The position numbers and the translations under genes are program-made. Shown one piece after another: positions 1-7,622 of a stretch of DNA of 64,000 nucleotides. The notes beneath the pieces are model-generated. The model searched no databases, was not told where the DNA came from, and saw only the letters and a list, made by a program, of their open reading frames with translations. Source of the DNA: Streptomyces sp. NBC_01244 (GTDB taxonomy: Bacteria; Actinomycetota; Actinomycetes; Streptomycetales; Streptomycetaceae); NCBI RefSeq assembly GCF_035987325.1, contig NZ_CP108488.1:4216001-4280000 (forward strand). The letters are read 5' to 3'. Position 1 is the first letter of the stretch, and each line of letters starts with the position of its first letter.

Positions 1-1866
1 GGCTCCTTCCTGCGCGCGCTGGGCACCCCCGACGCCTCCATCCCCGACTCCCCCGCCGAACGGGCCGCTCTCTACCGCTCCACCCTCGACGGCCGCCGCG
101 TCCTGGTCCTCCTCGACAACGCCCGCGACGCGGCCCAGGTCCGCCCGCTCCTGCCGGGCACCGCCGGCTGCGCCGCCCTCGTCACCAGCCGGGTCCGGAT
201 GGCCGGCCTGGCCGGCGCGCACCTCGTCGACCTCGACGTGATGAGCCCCGACGAGGCGCTCCAGCTGTTCACCCGGATCGTCGGAGCCGAGCGCGTCGGC
301 GCCGAGCGCCAGGCCGCCCTCGACGTGGTCGGCGCCTGCGGGTTCCTGCCACTGGCCATCCGCATCGCCGCCTCCCGGCTCGCCGCGCGCCGCACCTGGA
401 CCGTCTCCGTGCTCGCCGCGAAGCTCGCCGACGAGCGCCGCCGCCTGGACGAGCTCCAGGCCGGCGACCTCGCCGTCAAGGCCACCTTCGAGCTGGGCTA
501 CGGGCAGTTGGAGCCCGCGCAGCAGCGCGCGTTCCGCCTGCTGGGGCTGCCCGACGGGCCGGACATCTCCCTCGCGGCCGCAGCGGCCGTACTCGACCGG
601 CCGGAGCACGACACCGAGGACCTGCTCGAAGCATTAGTGGACTGCTCCCTCCTCGAATCGGCCGCGCCCGGCCGCTACCGCTTCCACGACCTGGTACGCC
701 TCTACGCGCGTGCCTGCGCCGAGCGCGACGAGCAGCCGCCGAGCGCGCGCGACGCCGCCCTCGACCGGGTGCTCGACTTCTACCTGGCCACCGCCGCCGG
801 GGTGTACGGCCTGGAGCGGCCCGGCGACCGGCTCGTGGCCCACCTGTCGGCCACCCGCCACCCCGGCCTGGTCTTCACCGAGCCGCATTCCGCCCAGGAC
901 TGGCTGTACGCCGAGGCCGACCCGCTGCTGGCGTGCGTACGGCAGGCCTCCGTACGCACGACCGGGCGCGAGGACGTGCTGCGCCGGGCCGTGGACCTGC
1001 TGTGGGCGGCCAAGGACCTCGCCGAGTCGGGCGCCAACTCCAAGCAGTACGAGTCGGCCGCGACCGCGCTGCGCGACGCCGCCGAGGCCGCGAAGGACCC
1101 GTACGCCGAGGGGCGTGCCCGCACCACCCTCACCAACACCCACCTGGTCGCGGGCCGGTTCGCCGAGGCCGATGCCGAGGCCAGCCGGGCCATGGTGCTC
1201 GCCCGCGCCGCCGGGGACGTGCTGCCCAGCTGCTGGGCGCCCAACGACCGGGGCATCATCGCCATCTACGAGGGCCGCTACGACGACGGCGAGCGGTACC
1301 TGCTGGAAGCCATCGCGAACTTCCGCGCCGACTCCAACCACGTCGGCGAGGCCAGCGCCCTGTGCAACCTCTCCCGCATCCACGTGGAGCAGGGCCGGCT
1401 CGCCAGCGCCATCGAACTCGCCCAGCAGGGCATCGCCATCTACGACCGCATGGGGCTCACCCTGCGCCTGGCCAACGGCCGCTACGCGCTGGGCATCGCC
1501 CTCACGAAGGCCGAGCGGCTCTCCGAGGCGCACTCCCAGCTCAGCGACGCGCTCACGCTGTTCCACGAGAACCGGCAGCCCTTGTGGGAGGGCGTGACAC
1601 ACTTCCGTCTCGCCATGGTCCACCTCGCGGCGCGCCGACCCACACAGGCGGCCTCGCACGCCGAACAGGCCATCGCCCTGCGGGGGATCGGCGGCGAGTG
1701 GAATCGTGCCAGGGTGCTGACCGTGCTCGGCAGGGCGCTGCGCCAGTTGGGGCAGCGGGACCGGGCGCGGGTGTGCTGGCGGGACGCCGAGGTGGTGTTC
1801 ACGCAGCTGGGGTCGCCTGAACTGGCCGAGGTCCGGGCGCTGCTGGCGGCGGAGATCGTCGCCTGA
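1..1866 (+). CDS. NB-ARC/TPR (AfsR-like) regulator, 5' end missing
   Basis: The window edge cuts this gene; the frame is open from base 1, giving at least 621 residues. Visible residues 34-40 (VLVLLDN) form the Walker B strand of an NB-ARC/STAND ATPase and are followed by the sensor strand ALVTSR (about 59-64). From about residue 320 the protein is made of helical TPR-type repeats. The P-loop and any N-terminal SARP/BTAD DNA-binding domain lie outside the window. Members of the AfsR/SARP family are ATP-dependent activators, often of secondary metabolism, and that role is inferred here. The next gene on the strand is the tiny peptide gene at 2052, 185 bases downstream; a functional link is only suggested by position. 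Confidence 0.85.
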   Translation, partial: GSFLRALGTPDASIPDSPAERAALYRSTLDGRRVLVLLDNARDAAQVRPLLPGTAGCAALVTSRVRMAGLAGAHLVDLDVMSPDEALQLFTRIVGAERVGAERQAALDVVGACGFLPLAIRIAASRLAARRTWTVSVLAAKLADERRRLDELQAGDLAVKATFELGYGQLEPAQQRAFRLLGLPDGPDISLAAAAAVLDRPEHDTEDLLEALVDCSLLESAAPGRYRFHDLVRLYARACAERDEQPPSARDAALDRVLDFYLATAAGVYGLERPGDRLVAHLSATRHPGLVFTEPHSAQDWLYAEADPLLACVRQASVRTTGREDVLRRAVDLLWAAKDLAESGANSKQYESAATALRDAAEAAKDPYAEGRARTTLTNTHLVAGRFAEADAEASRAMVLARAAGDVLPSCWAPNDRGIIAIYEGRYDDGERYLLEAIANFRADSNHVGEASALCNLSRIHVEQGRLASAIELAQQGIAIYDRMGLTLRLANGRYALGIALTKAERLSEAHSQLSDALTLFHENRQPLWEGVTHFRLAMVHLAARRPTQAASHAEQAIALRGIGGEWNRARVLTVLGRALRQLGQRDRARVCWRDAEVVFTQLGSPELAEVRALLAAEIVA

Positions 1867-1990
1867 GGTGCGGCCCCGCACCCCGCCCCGCGGCGCTGAA
1901 CGAGGCGTTCATCGTTCGTTTATCACCATCCACCAGGATGGGGTTCATCGACTCGACGTGCCGGGGGGCACCAGGGTCGACTGCAGGACC

Positions 1991-2028
1991 ACCCGTTCGG
2001 CGATCCGCGGGGGAATTGCCGAACGGGT
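1991..2028 (+). promoter_or_regulatory. Perfect stem-loop in the leader of the peptide gene
   Basis: ACCCGTTCGGC (1991-2001) pairs perfectly with GCCGAACGGGT (2018-2028), an 11-bp stem with a 16-nt loop that contains CGGGGGAATT. It ends 13 bases before the Shine-Dalgarno sequence of the peptide gene at 2052. The same CGGGGGAA string recurs in the hairpins downstream of that gene. A regulator site, attenuator or RNA control element are all possible; none is shown. Confidence 0.5.
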
Positions 2029-2051
2029 CCTACCCACCATCAGGAGATCCG

Positions 2052-2249
2052 ATGACGACGAACGAGAACGTCCTGCCGACCGACGGCAACATCACACCGC
2101 TCGACACCCAGCCTTCGGATGTCGACATCACACCGATGGACAACCACGCGGCGGGCGAGCCGATCAAGCCGCTCAAACCGCTCGACAACCACGCCGCGGG
2201 CGAGGACATCGTGACGATGGACAACCACGCGGCCGGCGGCGGCCTGTAG
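2052..2249 (+). CDS. 65-aa peptide with three DNHAAG repeats
   Basis: The start ATG at 2052 is chosen because AGGAG at 2042-2046 sits 5-6 bases upstream; the frame is open further upstream but lacks a site. The 65-residue product is acidic and hydrophilic, with no signal peptide, membrane segment or cysteine. It contains the hexapeptide DNHAAG three times (near residues 30-35, 46-51, 57-62), each preceded by PMD/PLD/TMD-like residues, plus PLD and ITP motifs, so it looks like a modular repeat peptide. It lies directly behind an NB-ARC/TPR regulator and between hairpins. I cannot assign a function. Possibilities are a RiPP precursor, a signalling peptide for the TPR protein, or a small structural peptide. 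I have only a vague memory of similar short actinomycete proteins and no function for them. Confidence 0.75.
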   Translation: MTTNENVLPTDGNITPLDTQPSDVDITPMDNHAAGEPIKPLKPLDNHAAGEDIVTMDNHAAGGGL

Positions 2250-2274
2250 GTGGGGGTGTAGGCCTCGCAGACGC

Positions 2275-2422
2275 GTACGGCCCGGGAACACGGGGGAATC
2301 GGGGGACCCGGGCCGTACCGCAGGACGTACCACGGGGGGCCGCTGGCCACGGGGGGGGCCAGCGGGGTGCACGGGGGAACGGCGGCCGCGGTGGCCAGGA
2401 GGGGGACCACCGCGGCCGCCGT
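2275..2422. terminator. Array of three perfect hairpins with G-rich loops
   Basis: Three consecutive perfect inverted repeats: 2275-2286 with 2307-2318 (12-bp stem, 20-nt loop), 2340-2348 with 2357-2365 (9-bp stem, 8-nt loop) and 2379-2394 with 2407-2422 (16-bp stem, 12-nt loop). Each plus-strand loop carries a run of five or six G. The array sits between the convergent peptide gene and IclR gene, so bidirectional termination is the simplest reading. Three strong hairpins in 150 bp is more than a terminator needs. Confidence 0.6.
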
Positions 2423-2468
2423 ACGTGCGCGTGCATGTGTGTGTGCGTGTGTGGGGCAGGGGCAGGGC

Positions 2469-3359
2469 TCAGCCGCCGAGCCGGAGCAGCCGCTGCACGC
2501 CCCGCGCGGCTTCCCGCAGGGCCGGCGAGAACCGCTCCAGCTCCGCCCGCGTGATCAGCGACGTGGCGGCGGTCAGGCTCACGCCGCCCACCGGCACCCC
2601 TTCGCGGTCGAAGACCGGCGCTCCCAGGCAGCGGACCGAGGGCTCGTACTCCTCGTCGTCGACGGCGTAGCCGCGCTCCCGGACCGTCCGCAGGTCGGCC
2701 GCGAGGCCCTCCCGGCCGGTCAGGGTCCGCCGGGTCAGGGCGGGCATCCCGGTGGCCCGCAGGATGCCCTCGGCCTCCTCGGGCGGCAGGTGCGCGAGGA
2801 CGGCCTTGCCGATCGCGGTGGCGTGCAGGGGGATGCGCGCGCCGACGCGGGAGGAGGTCCGGCAGGACCCGGGGCTCTCGATCTTGCGGATGTACGTGAG
2901 CGCGTTGCCGCTGCGCAGTGCCAGGTGGACGGCCTGTCCGGTGCACTTCTGGAGGAACTCGAGCAGCTGGACGATCCCCTCGGGCCGGTCCGTGGAGATC
3001 TCGGCAGCCAGGGTGCGCAGCCGCAGGCCCACCCCGTAGCTGCCCTCGCCGTCGGTGACGGCGTACCCCTGCTCGACCAGGGAGACCAGGATCCGGTAGG
3101 TGCTGGACTTGGGGACCCCGGCGGCGGCCGACAGCTCCGCGAGCCGGTGTGGCCCGCCGAACGCGGTCAGCGCCTCCGTGACCCGCAGTGTCTTCTCGAG
3201 GGCGCTGCTGCCGGTGGTCGCGGAGCTCCGGCCGGCCGTGGAGCTCTCACCGACCGTAGAGCCCCGGCCGGCGCCTTGTTGCGCGCCCTGACCCGGTACC
3301 TCACTTCGTATGGCACTGCCCACGGAATCCCCAAGGATTGGCAAAACGTATCGATTCAC
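2469..3359 (-). CDS. IclR-family transcriptional regulator
   Basis: The 296-residue frame has an N-terminal winged HTH (about residues 51-110: ALEKTLRVTEAL, LAELSAAAGVPKSSTYRIL, EQGYAV) and a C-terminal IclR effector domain (GARIPLHATAIGKAVLAHLP, then DDEEYEPSVRCLGAPVFD and a VGGVSLT segment). IclR proteins are dimeric repressors or activators that bind small metabolites. The first ~50 residues are Ser/Gly-rich and unlike the family, so the true start may be a later GTG (for example near 3323, which has GGGGA four bases upstream). It is transcribed towards the peptide gene and divergently from the methyltransferase at 3445, with which it shares an 85-bp promoter region. The effector is unknown. 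Confidence 0.85.
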   Translation of the reverse strand: MNRYVLPILGDSVGSAIRSEVPGQGAQQGAGRGSTVGESSTAGRSSATTGSSALEKTLRVTEALTAFGGPHRLAELSAAAGVPKSSTYRILVSLVEQGYAVTDGEGSYGVGLRLRTLAAEISTDRPEGIVQLLEFLQKCTGQAVHLALRSGNALTYIRKIESPGSCRTSSRVGARIPLHATAIGKAVLAHLPPEEAEGILRATGMPALTRRTLTGREGLAADLRTVRERGYAVDDEEYEPSVRCLGAPVFDREGVPVGGVSLTAATSLITRAELERFSPALREAARGVQRLLRLGG

Positions 3360-3444
3360 CCTACGTCACGGGATGCCCGTTTTGCCCGGGGCCGAAGGGC
3401 CCGAAATGCCGCCGGCCCGCTCCCTCGCTCACTAGGCTGACCGT

Positions 3445-4173
3445 GTGTTCACCTCCCAGGGCCCGACCCTCCGCGAACTGGCCGTACAGGCCCTGTCCTC
3501 CATCGAGCGGGGCTACGACCTGCTGGCCCCGAAGTTCGACCAGACCCCCTTCCGCACCCCCGACCGGATGCTCGACGCGGTCGAGGAGACGCTCGCCCGC
3601 CACGAGGGCCCCTTCGACACCGGACTCGACGTGTGCTGCGGTACGGGCGCCGGCCTCGGCATGCTGCGGCGGCTGTGCCGGGGGCGGGTGACCGGAGTGG
3701 ACCTGAGCTCGGGCATGCTCGCCGAAGCCGGGCTCGCCCACCCCGAGGAGCGGGTGGACCTCCTGCGGGCCGACGCGCGAGCCCTGCCCGCCGCGCTCGG
3801 GGACTCGTACGACCTGGCGGTCAGCTTCGGCGCCTTCGGCCACTTCCTCCCGGCCGAGCGCCCCGCCGTCTTCTCCGGGGTCCACGCGGCCCTGCGCCCC
3901 GGCGGCGTGTTCGCCTTCCCGATCGGCGCCCCGATCCCGCCGAGCCGCCCGGCGTGGTGGGCCCTGGCCGGCTTCGACGCGGCGATGCGGGTGCGCAACG
4001 CCGTCTGGCGCCCGCCGTTCGTCATGTACTACCGCACCTTCCCGCTGGGCGGCGTACGCACCGACCTGCGCGCGGCCGGCTTCACGGTGGAGACGCTCCC
4101 CCTGGACCACTTCGGCCGCAGGCCGGACGGGACGCCGAGCTGGCGGCTGGTGCTGGCGCGGCGGGAGGCCTGA
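3445..4173 (+). CDS. Class I SAM-dependent methyltransferase
   Basis: The 242-residue protein has a Rossmann methyltransferase fold: motif I LDVCCGTGAGLG (about 61-72), the acidic end of strand 2 VTGVDLSSGML, motif II/III RADARALP and a post-motif ALRPGGVFAF. The GTG start at 3445 follows the divergent IclR gene by 85 bases. The C-terminal third, with YYRTFPLGGVRTDLRAAGF, contains no recognisable substrate signature. Such stand-alone enzymes methylate small molecules or proteins; the substrate here cannot be told. IclR control is a reasonable inference from the shared divergent promoter. Confidence 0.85.
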   Translation: MFTSQGPTLRELAVQALSSIERGYDLLAPKFDQTPFRTPDRMLDAVEETLARHEGPFDTGLDVCCGTGAGLGMLRRLCRGRVTGVDLSSGMLAEAGLAHPEERVDLLRADARALPAALGDSYDLAVSFGAFGHFLPAERPAVFSGVHAALRPGGVFAFPIGAPIPPSRPAWWALAGFDAAMRVRNAVWRPPFVMYYRTFPLGGVRTDLRAAGFTVETLPLDHFGRRPDGTPSWRLVLARREA

Positions 4174-4254
4174 GGAGGGTGGCCTGAGGCGGTAGGTCTG
4201 AGGCGGTAGGTCTGAGGCGGTAGGCCTAAGGCGCCCCCCGCCTTCACCGTCCGG

Positions 4255-5226
4255 TCATTTCCCCTCCGGCAGGCGGCCGATGTCGGACACCGGGCCGAGG
4301 TGGCCGAGCTTGTCGGGGTTCGACACGGTGTGGACCGCCCGCACCACGCGGTCGACGATGTCGAGCTCGACCACACTGGCCACCCGCCCCTCGGCATCGA
4401 CGATCAGGGCTCCCGGCCGGCCGTTGATCACGGCCGGACGCAGAGAGGCGCCGAGCGAGCGGAGCCGGCGGAGTCCACCGATGAGCAGCCGTCCTACGCG
4501 ATGCGGGTCGGACACCGACTTCGCGACCGCCCGCGCCTTGCCGCCGCCGTCCCCGTGGTAGACGACGTCGGGCGCGAGCATGCCGAGCAGGGCGTCCATC
4601 TCGCCGCCCGCCGCGGCCTCGAAGAACGTACGGGCGAGCTCCTCGCCCTCCGCCCGCCGGGCCCGGGGCGGCGCGCTGTCGGCCGTCTTCCCTCCGGCGG
4701 CGATGCGCTTCCGGGCCCGGGCGAAGATCTGCCGGCAGTTCGCCTCGGACTTGCCGGTGGCGCGGGCCACTTCCGGGTACTCGTACCCGAACACCTCGCG
4801 CAGCATGAACACCGCGCGCTCCACCGGGGACAGCGCCTCCAGCAGGACGAGGAAGGCCATCGACAGGGAGTCGGCCAGCTCGGCGTGCTCGGCCGGCCCC
4901 GGCCGGTCTTCCGACACGACGACGGGCTCGGGCAGCCACTCCCCCACGTACGTCTCCCGCCGCACTCGCGCCGAACCCAGGTGGTTGATCCCGAGCCGTG
5001 TCACCGATGTGGCCAGGTACGCCTTCGGGGCGGCGATCTCGGTCCCGGCCCGGTGGGCTTTGGTGAGCCCGAGGAACGCGTCCTGGACGATGTCCTCCGC
5101 GTCACCCACCGACCCGGTCATCCCGTAGGCGATGGAGAACAGCAAGGGCCGGTACGCCACCGCGTCCGCCACATCCGCCACACCCATCGCACCCATCGCA
5201 CCCATCGCACCCGTTGATTCGTGCAC
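4255..5226 (-). CDS. ECF41-type RNA polymerase sigma factor
   Basis: The protein has sigma region 2 (YRPLLFSIAYGMTGSVGDAED, DIVQDAFLG), region 4 (LSPVERAVFMLREVFGYEYPEVARATGKSEANCRQIFARARKRI) and a C-terminal SnoaL-like domain of about 120 residues (FFEAAAGGEMDALLGMLAPDVVYHGDGGG). This is the ECF41/SigJ architecture, in which the C-terminal domain itself controls activity and no separate anti-sigma is needed. The GTG at 5226 is preferred because GGGAAGGG lies five bases upstream; a GTG at 5247 is the alternative. A 9-bp direct repeat (CGCACCCAT, three times) encodes MGAMGAMG close to the N-terminus. It is divergent from the AhpD-like gene at 5438, the classic ECF41 target arrangement. Confidence 0.9.
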   Translation of the reverse strand: MHESTGAMGAMGAMGVADVADAVAYRPLLFSIAYGMTGSVGDAEDIVQDAFLGLTKAHRAGTEIAAPKAYLATSVTRLGINHLGSARVRRETYVGEWLPEPVVVSEDRPGPAEHAELADSLSMAFLVLLEALSPVERAVFMLREVFGYEYPEVARATGKSEANCRQIFARARKRIAAGGKTADSAPPRARRAEGEELARTFFEAAAGGEMDALLGMLAPDVVYHGDGGGKARAVAKSVSDPHRVGRLLIGGLRRLRSLGASLRPAVINGRPGALIVDAEGRVASVVELDIVDRVVRAVHTVSNPDKLGHLGPVSDIGRLPEGK

Positions 5227-5330
5227 GAGAACCCTTCCCCGATTCACTGCGCGCCGCCCCGCAGGCTATCCGAGGGAGCCAGCCCTATCGATCATGAAAA
5301 CCCTCCGTGACCCAGGTCACATCCGCCACC

Positions 5331-5357
5331 TGTCACAGCGCACGGGGGCGCCGTGTC
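5331..5357 (+). promoter_or_regulatory. Putative ECF41 promoter
   Basis: TGTCACA at 5331-5337 followed 16 bases later by TGTC at 5354-5357 matches the described ECF41 consensus TGTCACA-N16-CGTC except for one base in the -10. It lies 81 bases upstream of the AhpD-like gene that is divergent to the sigma factor, which is where this family's promoter is expected. Confidence 0.65.
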
Positions 5358-5437
5358 TTAGAGGGAGAACAACGAAGACCACACGCACCCACGCACCCAC
5401 GCACGCCGAACAACCGTTGCCAGCAAAGGAATCCGCC

Positions 5438-5914
5438 ATGACCGCTCGCCTGAACCTCTTCGCCGACCCGGTTGCCGTCAAGGCGTGGAAGCACATCATC
5501 GCCGCGAGCAAGGCGCTCGGGGAGTCGACCCTGCCCGCCGCGACCCGCGAACTGGTGATGCTCCGCGCCAGCCAGATCAACGGCTGCGCCGGATGCATCG
5601 ACATGCACACCAAGGACGCGACGGCCGCCGGCGAGACCGCGGTACGCCTCCACCTGGTCGCCGCCTGGCGCGAGGCCACGGTCTTCAGCGACGCCGAGCG
5701 CGCGGCCCTGCTCCTGACCGAGGAGGCCACCCGCATCGCCGACGCGGCCGGCGGGGTCAGCGACGAGGTCTGGGCGAACGCCACCAAGTACTTCGACGAC
5801 GAGCAACTCGCCGCCCTGGTCACGCAGATCGCGCTCATCAACGCCTTCAACCGCGGCAACGTCATCGTCCAGACCCCGGCCGGCGACTACCAGCCCGGCC
5901 AGCTCCAGCACTGA
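5438..5914 (+). CDS. Carboxymuconolactone decarboxylase / AhpD-like protein
   Basis: The 158-residue protein matches the CMD family with the AhpD core: LPAATRELVMLRASQINGCAGCIDMH. The pair C50-x2-C53 and H57 form the thiol redox site used by peroxidase-type members. The ATG at 5438 has AAAGGA eight bases upstream. It is the divergent partner of the ECF41 sigma gene, a conserved pairing in actinobacteria, and carries a matching promoter. Likely a cytoplasmic thiol-dependent peroxidase or redox protein made under stress; the exact substrate is not known. Confidence 0.9.
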   Translation: MTARLNLFADPVAVKAWKHIIAASKALGESTLPAATRELVMLRASQINGCAGCIDMHTKDATAAGETAVRLHLVAAWREATVFSDAERAALLLTEEATRIADAAGGVSDEVWANATKYFDDEQLAALVTQIALINAFNRGNVIVQTPAGDYQPGQLQH

Positions 5915-6190
5915 CCCCACGCGCCGCACGGCTCCGGCCCCAGGGCCGGGGCCCGGCGCCACCCCTCGCACACTCCCCACAAGGACCGACCGCCCTCTGG
6001 CCCTGATCCTCCCGGCCTTCATGGGCTGACGACTATGCATGTCTTGGCATAAAGAGGCCCCGGTCAAACGCCGTTGCCCGATGATGCATCTGCGTCGCCG
6101 TCAGGCGGACGGCCATGTGCGACCTGTTCTCGCCCTCACCCCGAGGAGCTGTGGGGCATCGGGGACGCGACTTCCAGGAGGTTGGTCAAG

Positions 6191-6658
6191 ATGCCCAGGC
6201 GTGACTACGAAGACGACCCGCAGGCCCCCGAGGCGACCAGCCTCGTGCCTGCCGCTTCGGCCGTGGTCGTGGATGATGCCGGACGTGTCCTCCTCCAGCG
6301 CCGCACCGACAACGGGATGTGGGCGCTGCCCGGCGGGAAGATGGAGCTGGGTGAGTCCCTCGGGGACTGTGCCGTCCGGGAGACGTTCGAGGAGACGGGC
6401 GTGACGGTCGAGATCACCGGGATCGTCGGGACGTACAGCAACCCCGGCCACGTCTTCTCCTACGACGACGGCGAGGTGCGACAGGAGTTCTCGATCTGCC
6501 TCCTCGCCCGGCCCACCGGGGGAAGTCTGCGCGTGTCGGACGAGTCGCTCGAGGTGGCCTGGTTCGCACCGGACGACGTGGACGGACTTCCGATGGTGCC
6601 GAGCATCCGCAAGCGCATCGACGACTGGAGGGCCGGCCGCGGGCCTGTCGTGCGCTGA
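6191..6658 (+). CDS. Nudix hydrolase
   Basis: A 155-residue Nudix domain protein with a full Nudix box, GKMELGESLGDCAVRETFEETGV, giving the GX5EX7REUXEEXG pattern with the metal-binding glutamates. The ATG at 6191 is chosen because AGGAGG at 6176-6181 sits nine bases upstream; the frame also opens at 6074 but that extension looks non-coding. Residues LVPAASAVVVDDAGRVLLQRR form the first strands. Nudix enzymes cleave nucleoside diphosphates linked to other groups; the substrate cannot be read. It appears to be a single-gene unit. Confidence 0.9.
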   Translation: MPRRDYEDDPQAPEATSLVPAASAVVVDDAGRVLLQRRTDNGMWALPGGKMELGESLGDCAVRETFEETGVTVEITGIVGTYSNPGHVFSYDDGEVRQEFSICLLARPTGGSLRVSDESLEVAWFAPDDVDGLPMVPSIRKRIDDWRAGRGPVVR

Positions 6659-6887
6659 CGGAGACCGGGTGACTCGGCTCGGTTGGTCGAGGATGTCGGC
6701 CAGGTGGTGGTGCAGTTCGTGTCGATTCGTGTCGATCCGCGGCCGCTGCTCGGGGAGCGGGACGTCCGGTAACCGCACGAAGTGCGAGCGGGCGTTTCGC
6801 AGCCCGGCGCCCGGGACCTGCAAAGGCTGCAGCAGCCCCGGCAGGTCCAGGTCCCAGGGGGCGTCTTGCCGGGCCTTAGGGCTTCGG

Positions 6888-7397
6888 TCAGTGCTCGAGG
6901 TCGATCGTGAAGCGCCGTTCGCCCGGCGCGACCGTTTCGGCGTGGATCGAGCCGCGAGCACGGTCGTACTTCCCGGTGCCGCCGGTGATCGCGTTGTCGA
7001 ACGCGGGGGGAGGGCCCGGGACGAGGTGGCCGAAGACCATCCCCTGGGCGGCGATCTGGCCGCCGGGGAGGGTGTAGGTCACGACGCACGCCTCCGCGCC
7101 GCCGTCGGCGACCCGGGTGGTCGTGCAGGTGCCGCCGGTCTCGCCGACCTGCTGGCCGTCCTTGTCGAAGAGGATCGAGCGGAAGACGGTCCGGTCGCCC
7201 TGGGCGGCGGGGCCCCCGGGGTTGACGGGGAAGCGCGACTGCTCCGCGAGCTTTCCGGTGAGGGTGATGACCCGGTCCTTGCCCCTGTCGTGGGCGTAAT
7301 CGGTGTCCGCCGCGACGGCGGAGGCGACAGGGGCGCAGGCGAGAAGGGCGACCAGTGCAGTGGCCGTGCCGAGACAGGCTGCTCTGATGGAACGCAT
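6888..7397 (-). CDS. Secreted allene-oxide-cyclase/dirigent-barrel-like protein
   Basis: The ATG at 7397 has AGGAG upstream and starts a clear Sec signal peptide (MRSIRAACLGTATALVALLA, then a likely cleavage after ASA). The mature part, about 135 residues, shows the pattern of the allene oxide cyclase-like barrel: GDRTVFRSILFDKDGQQVGETGG, a Cys pair in GGTCTTT and EACVVTYTLPGGQIAAQG, and ITGGTGKYDRARGSI. In bacteria these proteins are exported and of unknown function. The 230 bp on its 3' side has no gene I can support. Family assignment is by pattern, not by search. Confidence 0.75.
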   Translation of the reverse strand: MRSIRAACLGTATALVALLACAPVASAVAADTDYAHDRGKDRVITLTGKLAEQSRFPVNPGGPAAQGDRTVFRSILFDKDGQQVGETGGTCTTTRVADGGAEACVVTYTLPGGQIAAQGMVFGHLVPGPPPAFDNAITGGTGKYDRARGSIHAETVAPGERRFTIDLEH

Positions 7398-7622
7398 CGT
7401 GTGACTCCTGAGGTCGATGCTCATGGATGGTCAGACCACGCATTCATAGCCTCGGCTCCACAGCCGCCCGTGGTGCCCCTGCGCGACCCACCGGAAGATC
7501 CGACCGATCGGCGCATCAGGGAATGGGAGCCGCTGGGCGGGATCTCCGCAGCATCACGGCGTGGCCGGATCTGACAGAACCTCGTCATTGCGGCCATCAC
7601 GGCGGGGCGAAATGATCAGCGC

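Noticed and set aside
6460..6960. Minus-strand frames between the Nudix and secreted-barrel genes, one reading HELHHHLADILDQPSR
   Set aside because: Could be a decayed gene, but I cannot match it to any family and it overlaps the Nudix gene; left unannotated.
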